Origin: CAZPDM01 sp964585305
GTDB taxonomy: Bacteria > Planctomycetota > Uabimicrobiia > Uabimicrobiales > JABWCH01
Assembly: GCA_964585305.1 (NCBI GenBank)
Contig: CAZPDM010000040.1
Location: 1-35,515, forward strand
Length of the DNA: 35,515 nucleotides
Direction: 5' to 3'
The notes beneath the pieces were generated by a model. The model saw nothing but the letters and a program-made list of their open reading frames with translations. It did no database searches and had not been told where the DNA came from. A program made the translations under genes and the position numbers. Below, piece after piece: positions 23,805-33,700 of the stretch; position 1 is the stretch's first letter; each line of letters opens with the position of its first letter.

Positions 23805-24109
23805 TAATTCGCATTGTACTTGCTTAAGATTTTTAATTAGCTATCTAAAATAAATGTCCNNNNNNNNNNNNNNNNNNNNNNNNNNNNNNNNNNNNNNNNN
23901 NNNNNNNNNNNNNNNNNNNNNNNNNNNNNNNNNNNNNNNNNNNNNNNNNNNNNNNNNNNTAGCTATCTAAAATAAATGTCCCATCTCTCATTTCATCAAT
24001 ATCTTCCCACATTTGTTTCATTAATTCGCATTGTACTTGCTTAAGATTTTTAATTAGCTATCTAAAATAAATGTCCCATCTCTCATTTCATCAATATCTT
24101 CCCACATTT
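23805..24109. repeat. 95-bp tandem repeat interrupted by assembly gap
   Basis: The block taattcgcattgtacttgct through tagctatctaaaataaatgt and cccatctctcatttcatcaa recurs with a 95-bp period (23960 and 24055). Its start also lies left of the N-run (23805-23859). The gap probably hides more copies. On the minus strand each complete copy carries the short frame MWEDIDEMRDGTFILDS ending in TAA. The 400 bases between kinase and methyltransferase contain nothing else recognisable. Confidence 0.85.
23860..23959. other. Assembly gap (100 N)
   Basis: Exactly 100 N inside the 95-bp repeat array, a scaffold placeholder whose true length is unknown. Confidence 0.97.
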
Positions 24110-24159
24110 ATTCCTATTATTTCCTATTTTTTTATTCTTATTCATATTGTGAGAAAAAA

Positions 24160-24849
24160 ATGCCATCAATGAATGAAATATATTTAAAATATTCTATAGA
24201 ATATGATGAGTTAGTTAATCATGAAGATTATCAATCTAATTTAAAAAAATGGTTGCATACAAATATAGATTTTATGGATAAACTCGTTATAGAATTTGGG
24301 ACAGGGACAGGCAGAATAACAAAACAATATATTGAAAAAGTAAAAAAAGCTATCTGTTTTGATGGATCCATACACATGTTAGACAAATGTAGATTAAATC
24401 TAAAAGATTATAACCATAAAATAGAATATCAAGTTCGAGATAACTTAAACATAGAAGGAATAAATGAAAAAGCTGATATCATAATCGAAGGGTGGAGTTT
24501 TGGTCATACAGTGATTGATGTTTCAGCAGATATAGAAAAAACGATAAGCAAACTGATCAGAAATTGTAGTCAATTATTAAAAAAAGATGGAAAAATTATA
24601 ATAATTGAAACATTAGGAACTAATACAGAAAACGCAGCTCCTCCATTAGAAATATTGAAACAATTTTATTCGATCCTTGAAAAAGAACACATGTTTAAAA
24701 AAGACATAATAACCACCGATTATTTATTTTGTAATCCACAAGAAGCCTTCAGAATATGTGATTTCTTTTTTGGAAGCAGTGTTAGTCAACAAATAAAAGA
24801 AAAAGAACTTTCACATATTCCAGAATATACCGGAATATGGCTTAAATAA
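24160..24849 (+). CDS. Class I SAM-dependent methyltransferase
   Basis: The 229-residue protein has the SAM-binding motif I VIEFGTGTGRIT (43-54), an acidic residue after beta-2 in ICFDGS, a motif-II-like ADIIIEGWSFGHT and a motif-III-like LKKDGKIIIIETLG. This is a small-molecule-type methyltransferase fold, but the substrate is not predictable. It starts about 50 nt after the repeat array with a weak ribosome binding site (GTGAG). The decarboxylase follows after 11 nt, so the two probably form one pathway step pair. Confidence 0.8.
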   Translation: MPSMNEIYLKYSIEYDELVNHEDYQSNLKKWLHTNIDFMDKLVIEFGTGTGRITKQYIEKVKKAICFDGSIHMLDKCRLNLKDYNHKIEYQVRDNLNIEGINEKADIIIEGWSFGHTVIDVSADIEKTISKLIRNCSQLLKKDGKIIIIETLGTNTENAAPPLEILKQFYSILEKEHMFKKDIITTDYLFCNPQEAFRICDFFFGSSVSQQIKEKELSHIPEYTGIWLK

Positions 24850-24860
24850 GGATAACTATA

Positions 24861-26261
24861 ATGGGGATATCTCTTCAAGAAAAAATGTTTGCTCAATCCA
24901 AAAATAAAGAAATTTTTGAACAAGCAAAATTATATGCGTATGAATATATGGAATGTGTATATGAACGTAATGTTTATCCTTCTGATAAAGCTATTCAATC
25001 TTTAAAAATCTTTGATGAATCATTCCCTGAAAATTCTAGTAAACCAGAAGAAATACTTCAGATGCTACACGAGTATGGTTCTCCAGCGACTCTAGCTCAA
25101 ACAGGCGGACGATATTTTGGTTTTGTAAATGGAAGTTCAGTCCCTATTTCTCTAGCCGCCAAATGGCTATCAGATGTATGGGATCAAAATACTGCATTAT
25201 ATGTCATGTCTCCATTAGTTTCTCAACTAGAAAATACATGTGAAAAATGGTTAGTTGAGCTTTTAGGGTTGCCAACAAAAACAGTTGCAGGATTCGTCAG
25301 TGGAACATCTACGGCTACTTTATGTGGTATTGCTGCTGGACGTAATGAGCTTTTAAAACGGCAAAAATGGGATGTGAATGCTGATGGCTTATTTGGCGCA
25401 CCTAAAATTCGTGTTATAGTCGGTGCCCAAGCTCATGCTACAGTATTTAAGGCTTTAGCTCTTTTAGGACTTGGAAAAGAACGTGTTGAAATAGTCCCTG
25501 TTGACAATCAAGGACGAATGATTGTAGAGAAAATGCCAAAACTAGATCCTCAATCTCTTGTAATAATTCAAGCAGGAAATGTTAATACTGGAGCGTTTGA
25601 TCCTATTAACGAAATTTGCAATCAATCAAACAATGCTGGTGCATGGGTTCATATTGATGGAGCTTTTGGCCTTTGGGCTGCAGGAACACAAACAAAAAAA
25701 TTTCTAACCTTTGGAATTGAAAAAGCTGATTCATGGTCTGTAGATGCACACAAAACACTTAATGCTCCGTATGACTGTGGAATTATCCTATGTAAACATC
25801 GTGAATCTTTAATTTCAGCAGTTCAAGCAAGTGCATCATATATTATTTATAGTGATAAACGTGATGGAATGTACTATACACCAGAAATGTCACGTCGCGC
25901 ACGAGTAGTAGAATTATGGGCAACATTAAAATATCTAGGAAAAGATGGAATAGAGGAAATAATAAATCGCATTTGTAATCATGCGACATCTTTTGCAAAA
26001 CTATTAGAAAACGAAGGCTTTCATATTTTAAATGATGTAGTTTTTAATCAAGTACTTGTCTCATGTGAAAATCCTGAACAAACAAAAGCTACATTAAATA
26101 ATATCCAAAAATCAGGAATATGTTGGTGCGGCAGCTCTGTTTGGAATGGAGAACCTGCAATCAGAATTAGTGTATGTTCCTGGGCTACAACAATAGAAGA
26201 TGTGAATCGTTCTGTAGATGCTTTTGTTCATGCACGAGAATTATCAGATAGACAAATTTAA
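24861..26261 (+). CDS. PLP-dependent group II amino acid decarboxylase family protein
   Basis: The 466-residue fold-type I PLP enzyme resembles glutamate / diaminobutyrate / aromatic amino acid decarboxylases. Key features are the phosphate-binding SGTST (147-151), the ring-stacking His in AQAHATV (H192), GNVNTGAFDP (239-248), HIDGAFG (D266) and the Schiff-base lysine in SVDAHKTLNAPYDCG (K298). Length is normal for the family. AAGGA precedes the ATG and the methyltransferase lies 11 nt upstream, so a two-gene operon makes a decarboxylated and perhaps methylated amine (inference). Substrate specificity cannot be read from these motifs. A strong terminator follows. Confidence 0.88.
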   Translation: MGISLQEKMFAQSKNKEIFEQAKLYAYEYMECVYERNVYPSDKAIQSLKIFDESFPENSSKPEEILQMLHEYGSPATLAQTGGRYFGFVNGSSVPISLAAKWLSDVWDQNTALYVMSPLVSQLENTCEKWLVELLGLPTKTVAGFVSGTSTATLCGIAAGRNELLKRQKWDVNADGLFGAPKIRVIVGAQAHATVFKALALLGLGKERVEIVPVDNQGRMIVEKMPKLDPQSLVIIQAGNVNTGAFDPINEICNQSNNAGAWVHIDGAFGLWAAGTQTKKFLTFGIEKADSWSVDAHKTLNAPYDCGIILCKHRESLISAVQASASYIIYSDKRDGMYYTPEMSRRARVVELWATLKYLGKDGIEEIINRICNHATSFAKLLENEGFHILNDVVFNQVLVSCENPEQTKATLNNIQKSGICWCGSSVWNGEPAIRISVCSWATTIEDVNRSVDAFVHARELSDRQI

Positions 26262-26277
26262 AAGCCAAATTTATAAG

Positions 26278-26319
26278 AATACGCCTTGCCCTATTTTTAG
26301 GGTAAGGCGTATTTTTCTT
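26278..26319. terminator. Bidirectional terminator
   Basis: A perfect 16-bp stem (aatacgccttgcccta / tagggtaaggcgtatt, 26278-26313) with a TTTT loop and a T-run downstream. It sits between the stops of the convergent decarboxylase and coiled-coil genes. Confidence 0.93.
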
Positions 26320-29300
26320 TTATTCCTGATTAGGTTCTGTTGTTTTAGATATATTTGGCATTTTCTCTAATATTTGCAACAATTGTATAAGTTGATCGAT
26401 AGGGAGTTTATTAACTTCTGTAGAAAGTCCATGTTCTCTACATATTTTATGAACATCATCAAGATGAATTCCTATTCGAATTTTTTCTTTAAGCAAATCT
26501 CTCATTAGTCCAATACGTTTTAATTTATCTGGAGTCATTTCTAAAGCCTGGCCTACAATGTTTGCAACTTCTTCAATGTTTTCTCTAGATTGCTCTGTCT
26601 TCTCAGCCGATTTACGAGCTTCCTGCAATTGTTCATTTTCTTCAATAGATAATACAACAGAGTTTTGAGATTCTAAAGAAAATTGTTTATATGCTTGGAA
26701 TCGTTCATCTTCTTGAGTGATTTGTTTAATATCCTTAAATTTTTCACTTTCCAAAGCCGCTTTTTTTGCCTTTTCTAGCTTTTCATTTTCTTGTGCAATT
26801 TTTTTTGCTCGTTCTAATTGCTCTCTTTCTAATACCCTTCGAGCTGCTTGCATTTGTGGACTTTCTACTAATTCTGGTTTGATCGTGGAGTCTTTAGCAA
26901 GTTCAATTATTTTATCCTCAGTAATTTTTCCCGATTTATTTTCAGCATTTTCTAATGAATTCTTTTTAGCATTTTGATCCTCTGTATTTATTTCAGAATA
27001 ACTAGTATAATCATCATCGTCATCACTTTCAGAATCATTTTCATAGTCATTTTCAGGATCAATCGACCGTTGCTTCTTCTCTTCTTCTTTTTCTTCTTCA
27101 GAGTTTGTTTGTTCAACAGTAACCTTGATTAAAGGAGTTGCCGGTTCGATTACTTTAATATTCTTAACTGTCAAAATAGAACCAGATACCTGTTTTTTTA
27201 TATTTTCAGAAATACTTCCAATATTCCTTTGTAAATTTTTAGGAATTATTGGAACAAGAGTCGGTTCAGTTTCTTCTCCTGGTTCTGTCTTCTTTACAAA
27301 AGAAGAATTTCCAAGATCTGCCATGATTCTTTCATTTTTAGGATCATAAAGCACGGGAGGAATCAATATTCCAAACATCTTTCCTATGAAATGCTTTTCT
27401 GCATTCGCATACGCGATCATTAAACTTGATTGACCATGATAATTATCTTGACTTTGCCATTCACATATAATAATAGACTGGGGATTTTCAAAATCGCATA
27501 AAGTAAATCGTATCTTTAATTCTGTAGATTTTCCTTTTCCTAATGAAGTAGGATAGTCTACACAACGTTGTTCCAATATTTCTGGCTGTAAAAGAATTCC
27601 CATATTATCCATTATCTCTCGAGTAACTTTATATAAATTCCCAAAATTATACTTAGCAGAACTTTGTAATTCTGATATATATTTTCTAATTTGTAATATT
27701 TTTTGATGCAAATTAGACTGATCATTTTCTTTTTTCATTTGATTTGTCCCATAAACAAGAGATTTCTTTTCCATATTTTGATTTAAAAATTCTTCCAAAT
27801 TCCCTGAAGAAGAATTTAGCATTTCTATTTTATTTTTTTGCAGTTCTTGTATTTTAGATTGTAATTCTTTTTTCTCCTGTTTAAGAATACAAACTTCATC
27901 CCCAATATCACGTTTTACCTTTTCAACAATTTTGTGCATCAAAACAGGATCTTGCATAGAAAACATTTCTATTTCTTTGGAAATTCTTTGATATAATTCT
28001 TTATTTTCCTGCTCTAACTGAAGTTTTTCTTTTGCCAATTTCTGATTTTCTTCATGAATAAAATGATTTTCTTTTTTTGCTGATTCATGGATATTCTTTT
28101 TTTCTTGCGCAAGCAAAGTTATATAATGGCTACGTTCGGAAAATGCCTTATCTCTTTCTTCTATAATTTTTTTCTTTTCAGCTTCTATTTTTTCAATTGC
28201 TATACGAAATTCCTGAGCATTTTTTTCTTCACGAATTTTAAATTCTTCCTGCAAGACTTTATTTTGATGATTCGATTCTTTTATTTCCTCTTTAAGCTGC
28301 TCTATAGTCTTTTTCATTTTTTCTGTATCTTGCAAAAGATTCATATAATCTTGTTGTGTCGATGAAGTAACTTTAGGAATTATATCTATCTGTTGTTGCA
28401 ATTCTATTTGTTTTTGCTTTAATTCGGAAATTTCTACCCCTTTTTGAGAAAGCTCTTTATCTGTTTTTTGTTTTTCTTTTGCAAGAAGCATAAAATCATT
28501 TGCTTTTTTAATTAAAAGACGTCCAAGCTCTCCCATATACCTTTGACTTTTTATTTTATATTCAATAGCTAAAATTTCCGTATCCAATACTTTAATTTCT
28601 GATAAAGCTAATGCAGCCTCAAAAGAACTAGGTGTTTTTCGTTCAGTTTCGCGAAAATAACGAATAAAATATTTTCTTTTTTCAATTTCTGATTTAGCAA
28701 TTTCCTCTTCTTTATCAAGAGCTTTTATATATGCCTCATCCATCTTATCTGTACGCACCCATAATTGGGTAGAACCATCAGGTTTTCTTTCCAAAATAGA
28801 AACTAAGTTTTTGGGAATATCCGGATTTTTAGAAGAAGAAATAAAACCAGAATTATTTCGTCCAGAACCTTCCTCCTTTTCAGCCTTTTGCATTGCTAAA
28901 TCTATAACTTTAGAATGGATAACTACACTAGAATCTATATCAACATTTTCAAGATTTTCTGGCTCTGGAGTTAGTTCTGTATCCAACAATTCTTTAGTTC
29001 TCTCTGCTGGAATTGAAGAAATCGCAGATTTAAGCATATCTATTGTTTTTTCCATATCACTATATTTGGGAATGCTAGGTAATTTAGAAATAGACTCATC
29101 TTCATGTTTCTGTGGAAAAATTTTCTGAGTCTCAATGCTAAAACTATTTTCATCTTCAATTATATTAGAACCCCTTTTTGAAGAAGTTTTTTCTTCTATA
29201 TTGCTATCAGAATTATCATTATTTTCAGAATTATTATCATCAGTACGTTTAATAAAACCATGTAAAAAAAGATTCTCCTCATCAACTAAATATCCTCGTC

Positions 29301-29406
29301 CTTTTGGTTGTCCTGGAATAACACCATTTTTTATTGCTTGACGAATATTTTCAACTTCTTCCTGAGAAAGATTATATTTTTTTGAAATTATACTAAGCAT
29401 TTGCAT
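26320..29406 (-). CDS. Large coiled-coil protein with an ERF-like ssDNA-annealing domain
   Basis: The 1028-residue protein is soluble. Residues 10-52 resemble half of an excisionase/MerR-type DNA-binding motif (NGVIPGQPKGRGYLVDEENL). Residues about 55-120 are Asn/Ser/Glu-rich. Residues about 225-530 form a long coiled coil. Residues about 580-685 read like the ERF single-strand annealing family: YNFGNLYKVTREIMDNMGI and LLQPEILEQR, then LKIRFTLCDFENPQSI, then SLMIAYANAEKHFIGKMFGI, matching the ERF pattern of a Y.f..l..v...l...GI block and a final AY..A.K..l...fgI helix. Acidic (about 785-805) and Lys/Glu-rich helical regions follow. AGGA lies 7 nt before the ATG. The domain call is by eye; function in recombination or replication is inference. 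Confidence 0.65.
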   Translation of the reverse strand: MQMLSIISKKYNLSQEEVENIRQAIKNGVIPGQPKGRGYLVDEENLFLHGFIKRTDDNNSENNDNSDSNIEEKTSSKRGSNIIEDENSFSIETQKIFPQKHEDESISKLPSIPKYSDMEKTIDMLKSAISSIPAERTKELLDTELTPEPENLENVDIDSSVVIHSKVIDLAMQKAEKEEGSGRNNSGFISSSKNPDIPKNLVSILERKPDGSTQLWVRTDKMDEAYIKALDKEEEIAKSEIEKRKYFIRYFRETERKTPSSFEAALALSEIKVLDTEILAIEYKIKSQRYMGELGRLLIKKANDFMLLAKEKQKTDKELSQKGVEISELKQKQIELQQQIDIIPKVTSSTQQDYMNLLQDTEKMKKTIEQLKEEIKESNHQNKVLQEEFKIREEKNAQEFRIAIEKIEAEKKKIIEERDKAFSERSHYITLLAQEKKNIHESAKKENHFIHEENQKLAKEKLQLEQENKELYQRISKEIEMFSMQDPVLMHKIVEKVKRDIGDEVCILKQEKKELQSKIQELQKNKIEMLNSSSGNLEEFLNQNMEKKSLVYGTNQMKKENDQSNLHQKILQIRKYISELQSSAKYNFGNLYKVTREIMDNMGILLQPEILEQRCVDYPTSLGKGKSTELKIRFTLCDFENPQSIIICEWQSQDNYHGQSSLMIAYANAEKHFIGKMFGILIPPVLYDPKNERIMADLGNSSFVKKTEPGEETEPTLVPIIPKNLQRNIGSISENIKKQVSGSILTVKNIKVIEPATPLIKVTVEQTNSEEEKEEEKKQRSIDPENDYENDSESDDDDDYTSYSEINTEDQNAKKNSLENAENKSGKITEDKIIELAKDSTIKPELVESPQMQAARRVLEREQLERAKKIAQENEKLEKAKKAALESEKFKDIKQITQEDERFQAYKQFSLESQNSVVLSIEENEQLQEARKSAEKTEQSRENIEEVANIVGQALEMTPDKLKRIGLMRDLLKEKIRIGIHLDDVHKICREHGLSTEVNKLPIDQLIQLLQILEKMPNISKTTEPNQE

Positions 29407-29466
29407 AGCTACATCCTATGTTTTGAATAGCTTCCTGATAGAAGCAAAAATAATTTCTTGCTACTC

Positions 29467-29635
29467 TGTCAACTAAGTCTTTTGACATCCAACTGTGAGG
29501 AATTGAACCCGCCGCTGCAAATTTTCTTTCGTTAAAGCCATCATTTATAAATGGCGGGTTAATTCCTACCATGCACTGACATGCATGGACTAGTAGACTA
29601 GGATAAGGAAAATATGTCCAGCAATTTAGTTGACA
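29467..29635. repeat. Nested inverted-repeat element (structured DNA or RNA)
   Basis: An outer perfect 10-bp inverted repeat TGTCAACTAA/TTAGTTGACA (29467-29476, 29626-29635) encloses a second stem AGGAATTGAACCCGCC/GGCGGGTTAATTCCT (29498-29513, 29553-29567, one bulge). That second stem contains the palindrome CATTTATAAATG. A third hairpin CCATGCA-CTGACA-TGCATGG lies at 29569-29588. It lies 60 bases upstream of the minus-strand coiled-coil gene, in its probable leader. It could be a structured RNA or a small non-autonomous mobile element. An 82-codon minus-strand frame crosses it but lacks support. Confidence 0.6.
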
Positions 29636-29663
29636 AACCACTAATATTTTTTAGAAAAATATA

Positions 29664-29691
29664 TTGACATCAAAAAAAAGTACTGCATAAT
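29664..29691 (+). promoter_or_regulatory. Sigma70-type promoter of the CHAP protein gene
   Basis: TTGACA (29664-29669), 16-bp spacer and CATAAT (29686-29691). Transcription would start near 29698, giving a leader of about 45 nt before the ATG at 29745. Confidence 0.75.
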
Positions 29692-29744
29692 AAATATTAT
29701 AGATAAAAAGTCCCTGTAATGTAATTTATAATTAGGAGAAAATT

Positions 29745-30680
29745 ATGAGAATTTGCTTATGTTTAATTTTAATTGTTTGTTTAAGTACTTCTATTTTATC
29801 AGAAGAATGGCAAAAAAGCACAAGTTCATTCGGTTACACTGTTCAATATCCAAGCACATGGACAATTGGAAATGTTTATCAAAATAGCGATGTTTGGATG
29901 GAAACAATTTGTGAACATTCGACAATGTTTCATAACAGTGGTGCGCAAATTAGCATTGATGCATGGAAAACATACGCGAATATATCCTTAGAACAATGGT
30001 TTGACATCATGCAAGACTTACTTAAATTAGAAGGAATGGATTATAAAAAAATCACTGCAACAGAACAAAATGTAGAAGCCATTCAATATTTCTTTTCCTG
30101 CAAAAAACAACAAGCATACAATTCCCAAATGACATATTTCAAATACCAAGATAAAGTTTTTCGAATCAGTTATTTAGAAAAAGATTTGGGAACAGCACAA
30201 GAAATTTACAATCATGTTCTAAAAACTTTTTCCTTTGAACATTCTATGAATGCTATGCCAGCTTTAAATACCACAGTAAAACCTGCAACTCGCGTTTATA
30301 CTTGTGGAAATCAAAATGATGACTGCCAATGTGGAATGGATAATCCATACCCTTGCTGTGATAATGGTGGAAACTGCACTTGGTGGGCATGGGAAAAAGC
30401 CTGCTGCCATTGGGGCGTTGGTCTTCCATCTCCCTGGAGACATGCAAAATATTGGGCAACTGATCTTTCTTCTCATGGTTATAAAGTAAGCTCAACACCA
30501 AAGGCAAATACTGTTGCTTGTCGAGATGTCGGAACTTATGGACATGTAGCATGGGTTCTTGAAGTAAGTGGAAGCAAAGTAAAAGTTTCCGAAATGAACT
30601 GCTGTGGCGGTTGCAACTATGGAGTTCGAGAATATTGGTATGATGCAAGCTATTTCAGCGGCGGATATATTTCCCGCTAA
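29745..30680 (+). CDS. Secreted CHAP-domain amidase/peptidase with PsbP-like N-terminal domain
   Basis: The 311-residue exported protein has a signal peptide (1-19, ILS|EE). Residues about 22-165 resemble PsbP/DUF1795-type lipid- or stress-related modules (FGYTVQYPSTWTI). A Cys-rich linker (187-211: CGNQNDDCQCG..YPCC) follows. The CHAP domain (about 205-311) has the catalytic Cys in GGNCTWWAW (C211), His in YGHVAWV (H267) and a Glu in SEMN (E283). CHAP enzymes cut peptidoglycan peptides or amide bonds. The many extra cysteines suggest disulfides outside the cytoplasm. AGGAG precedes the ATG. It is monocistronic, between its own promoter and a terminator. Confidence 0.85.
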   Translation: MRICLCLILIVCLSTSILSEEWQKSTSSFGYTVQYPSTWTIGNVYQNSDVWMETICEHSTMFHNSGAQISIDAWKTYANISLEQWFDIMQDLLKLEGMDYKKITATEQNVEAIQYFFSCKKQQAYNSQMTYFKYQDKVFRISYLEKDLGTAQEIYNHVLKTFSFEHSMNAMPALNTTVKPATRVYTCGNQNDDCQCGMDNPYPCCDNGGNCTWWAWEKACCHWGVGLPSPWRHAKYWATDLSSHGYKVSSTPKANTVACRDVGTYGHVAWVLEVSGSKVKVSEMNCCGGCNYGVREYWYDASYFSGGYISR

Positions 30681-30712
30681 CTAAATTGATAGCAACACTT
30701 TTATAATAACCT

Positions 30713-30748
30713 AATCCGTATGCAATAATTGCATACGGATTTTTTTTA
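30713..30748. terminator. Bidirectional terminator
   Basis: A perfect 13-bp stem AATCCGTATGCAA/TTGCATACGGATT with a 3-nt loop and an 8-nt T-run. It lies between the convergent CHAP and permease genes. Confidence 0.92.
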
Positions 30749-30757
30749 TAAAAAAAA

Positions 30758-33700
30758 TTATTCTGATCTTAAAGATGTTAATAATTTTTTCTTTTCAAAG
30801 AAAAATAAAGGACAAAAAATAGCTAAACTTGCAACAATAAAGATTCCTAAAATAAGTCCCATAATAATAAAAACAGGAATAGTCTTTCCTGATATAAGTA
30901 AATTAGGAATTGCAAGAGCCATCCCTCCTAAAATTCCTAAAAAAAGTGCACAAACAATAAGCAAAGAATGTTCAAAAGCTAATAAATATTTTATTTTTTT
31001 TAACGAAAATCCTAAACTAAAAAGAACTGCTAATTCATTTCTGCGTTCTTCTATATTCCTGCTTAATAAAATCCCGGTTCCAATACTGCCTAGTATAATT
31101 CCTAGACTTCCTAATGCAAGAAAAATCTCCATATAAATATTTTCTACAGAATAAAAATCAATAAGTCTTTGGGATGTTGATTGCAATTGAATCCCAAAAT
31201 CTTGAAGCTGCTCTTTTAAAATATCTATAATATATTCAGCATGAATAGTCGGTGTTTCAACCAACAATATCTTAATATTATTTTTTGTAGGGAAAAATAT
31301 CTTTAAGTTTGGTTCGGAAATAAGAATACTTCCTTGAAAAATAGAACCACTAAGAGTAGCTACAATTTTTATATAAAGTTTTTTTCCAAATTCATCTGTA
31401 TAAGATATAACATCTCCTAATTTTTTTCCTAATCCCCATTGCAAAACAGATTGATCTATTATTCCAGGAATAATTGGGGCATCATTTAAAGAGGGATATT
31501 TTTTTTCTAGTAGAAGCCAAGGATGTTGAGTACTTACATCCAGAATATTTGCAAAAGAGAAAACTTGTTTTTTATCAAAAATTTTACATGGAATAGCAAT
31601 TAAAGTTGGTTGTAAAGCATGATAAGGATTTTTACAACTTGCATCATCGCCTGTAAATTTTCTTAATGAAAAAATATGAACATTCTCTGGAAGTTCCAAA
31701 GGAAGATTAAGCTCTAAACGACCTTGAGGTGTATTCAGATCATAAGAAATAGGTAAGGTTGTTTCAATAAAAAAAGAAAATCCGCCTGTTCCGGAAGAAG
31801 CTAAATTAGTATTTTCAGGTAATTTTTGATGTGTCCCAACAGCTATAACAATAAATATTCCAAAAGATAACATGATAATAACAGCTAGACTCCGACGAGA
31901 ATTTCGAAACATATTTTTCCAAGCTAAAGAATAAATAGTAAAATCTCGAAAAAAATTCTTTTGTAAATATGATTCTTTTTCTAAAAAAAATTTATTCTTA
32001 TAAAGAATTTCACATTTTCGATAAGTTGAATAAGATAATGTAAAAAATATAACAAATAAAGACGCCACAGCACCTATTAAAATAGAACACCAAGAAAAAT
32101 TCCAAATCAAGAACAATTTCCCAGTTGCACTGGACCAAATAGAATTAAGCCCTTGAATAATACTATAGCTGTAAAATATAGCAAGTATTATTCCTAAAAA
32201 AATTGAAATAAAAACTACGGGAAAAAGTTTAAGAATAAGAATTATAAAAATTCTTTGACGACTAAATCCCAATTTCTGAAAAATGATATACTGTTTTTGA
32301 TGTTTGTCCCAATGTAAAGAAAAAAGCAAATGTATAAGAATAAACGCCGCAATTAAAATAAAAAGACTTAAACCTAAAAATAATTGTCCAAAATCAACAT
32401 TAGTTTTTTGGCTTAAAATAGATTGGGAAAGCAAGTCTAACCACTGCCATCCTAATTTTTCAGGAGATAAAATAGGTAATACTTTTTCTGTAACAATTTT
32501 TTGAGCTTGCTTAGGATAGCGAATAGCTGTGAGATTTCCAAAATTGTTCGACCATAATTTCTGTCCTACTGCCAAATTTAACCAGGCTTTAGGAGTTCCA
32601 GAATATTGTTGCCAATATATTTCATCTTTGGAACGGATTTTTTTTACATCAATAGGAACTCCAGGATTCCAGTTCTGACAACTCTGTGCCTCTTTTAATC
32701 CAGGAAAATTCGGCATCAATGAAGGATCTGCAAAGAATCCTTCTATTGGAACAATCTTCACTATTTTAAATATTTTCTCTTCTTCCTTTATTTGTCGTAA
32801 TTCCCCCATAACCCAATATTTTAATAAAACTTCATCTCCTATCACTGCTTCCAAATCTTCTGCTAGCCAATCTGTAATAACAATTTCATTATCTTGACAT
32901 GAGATTCCTAAAGAAGATAAATCTGTTGAAGTAATAAAAGAATAGGGCGTACTATTATTTTTTAAATTTATACTATTTACAAAATACGTTAAAATTCCTT
33001 GAGAGTTAGGATAGGCATTTAAAGCTACTTCAGAAAGTTCTTTTTGTAAAAAAATATTACTTGTTTGCAACTCAATTTTTTCATTTTCTAATATATTCCA
33101 GTAAACTCCAGCATCTTCTATCTTCCAATGTTTTTCCAGATTTTTTTGTAAATATTCTAGAGAAATTTCTTTATTATTTTTTTTATCTTTCGAAGATATT
33201 AAAAATAAATTTGAGAAATCTTGTGTTCCTATATTGTGATTAAGCCATGTTCGAGAAACAAATAAATTAGCAGGAAGAGATGCAGTCGAAGAAAATTGAA
33301 AATTTCCCAATTGATCATTTTTTAAAACACCAACAACTTTGACATTAAAGAAAATTACTTTGGGTTTAGCAGATAATGGAGATTCCCAAGACATTTCAGA
33401 CTTTTTTAATGTTCGAACAACAATTTCATCTCCTAATTTTAAATCCAATTCATTCATCAAAGTTTCATTTGCTAAGCCAATACCTTCTGGTAAGTCTTGT
33501 ATATTCTGAATATCCCCTGTTGAATATATATCAACAAGTTTCATCCAATTAGAATCAATTCCTAATATCTGTGTATGAGGAATCTTTTTTTGATTTTTTA
33601 AATTGGTAGGAGTACCATATAGTTGTAAAATAGATGCTCCTATAACATCAATAGATTTTTCTTTCTTAATAGAAGAAACAATTGTTTCTAACAAATCCGG

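Noticed and set aside
23805..24109. CRISPR array
   Set aside because: The repeats are 95 bp, directly tandem and without variable spacers; no cas gene is nearby. The same applies to the 82-bp array.
28087..28365. Plus-strand Phe-rich ORF within the coiled-coil gene
   Set aside because: It is the antisense of Lys/Glu codons, which always reads as Phe/Leu-rich sequence.
29498..29567. tRNA gene suggested by GGGTTCAATTCC on the minus strand
   Set aside because: No T stem, anticodon arm or acceptor stem can be formed; the sequence is one arm of an inverted repeat.
29393..29641. 82-codon minus-strand ORF before the coiled-coil gene
   Set aside because: It runs through the nested inverted repeats, overlaps the next gene start in another frame, and shows no recognisable protein pattern.
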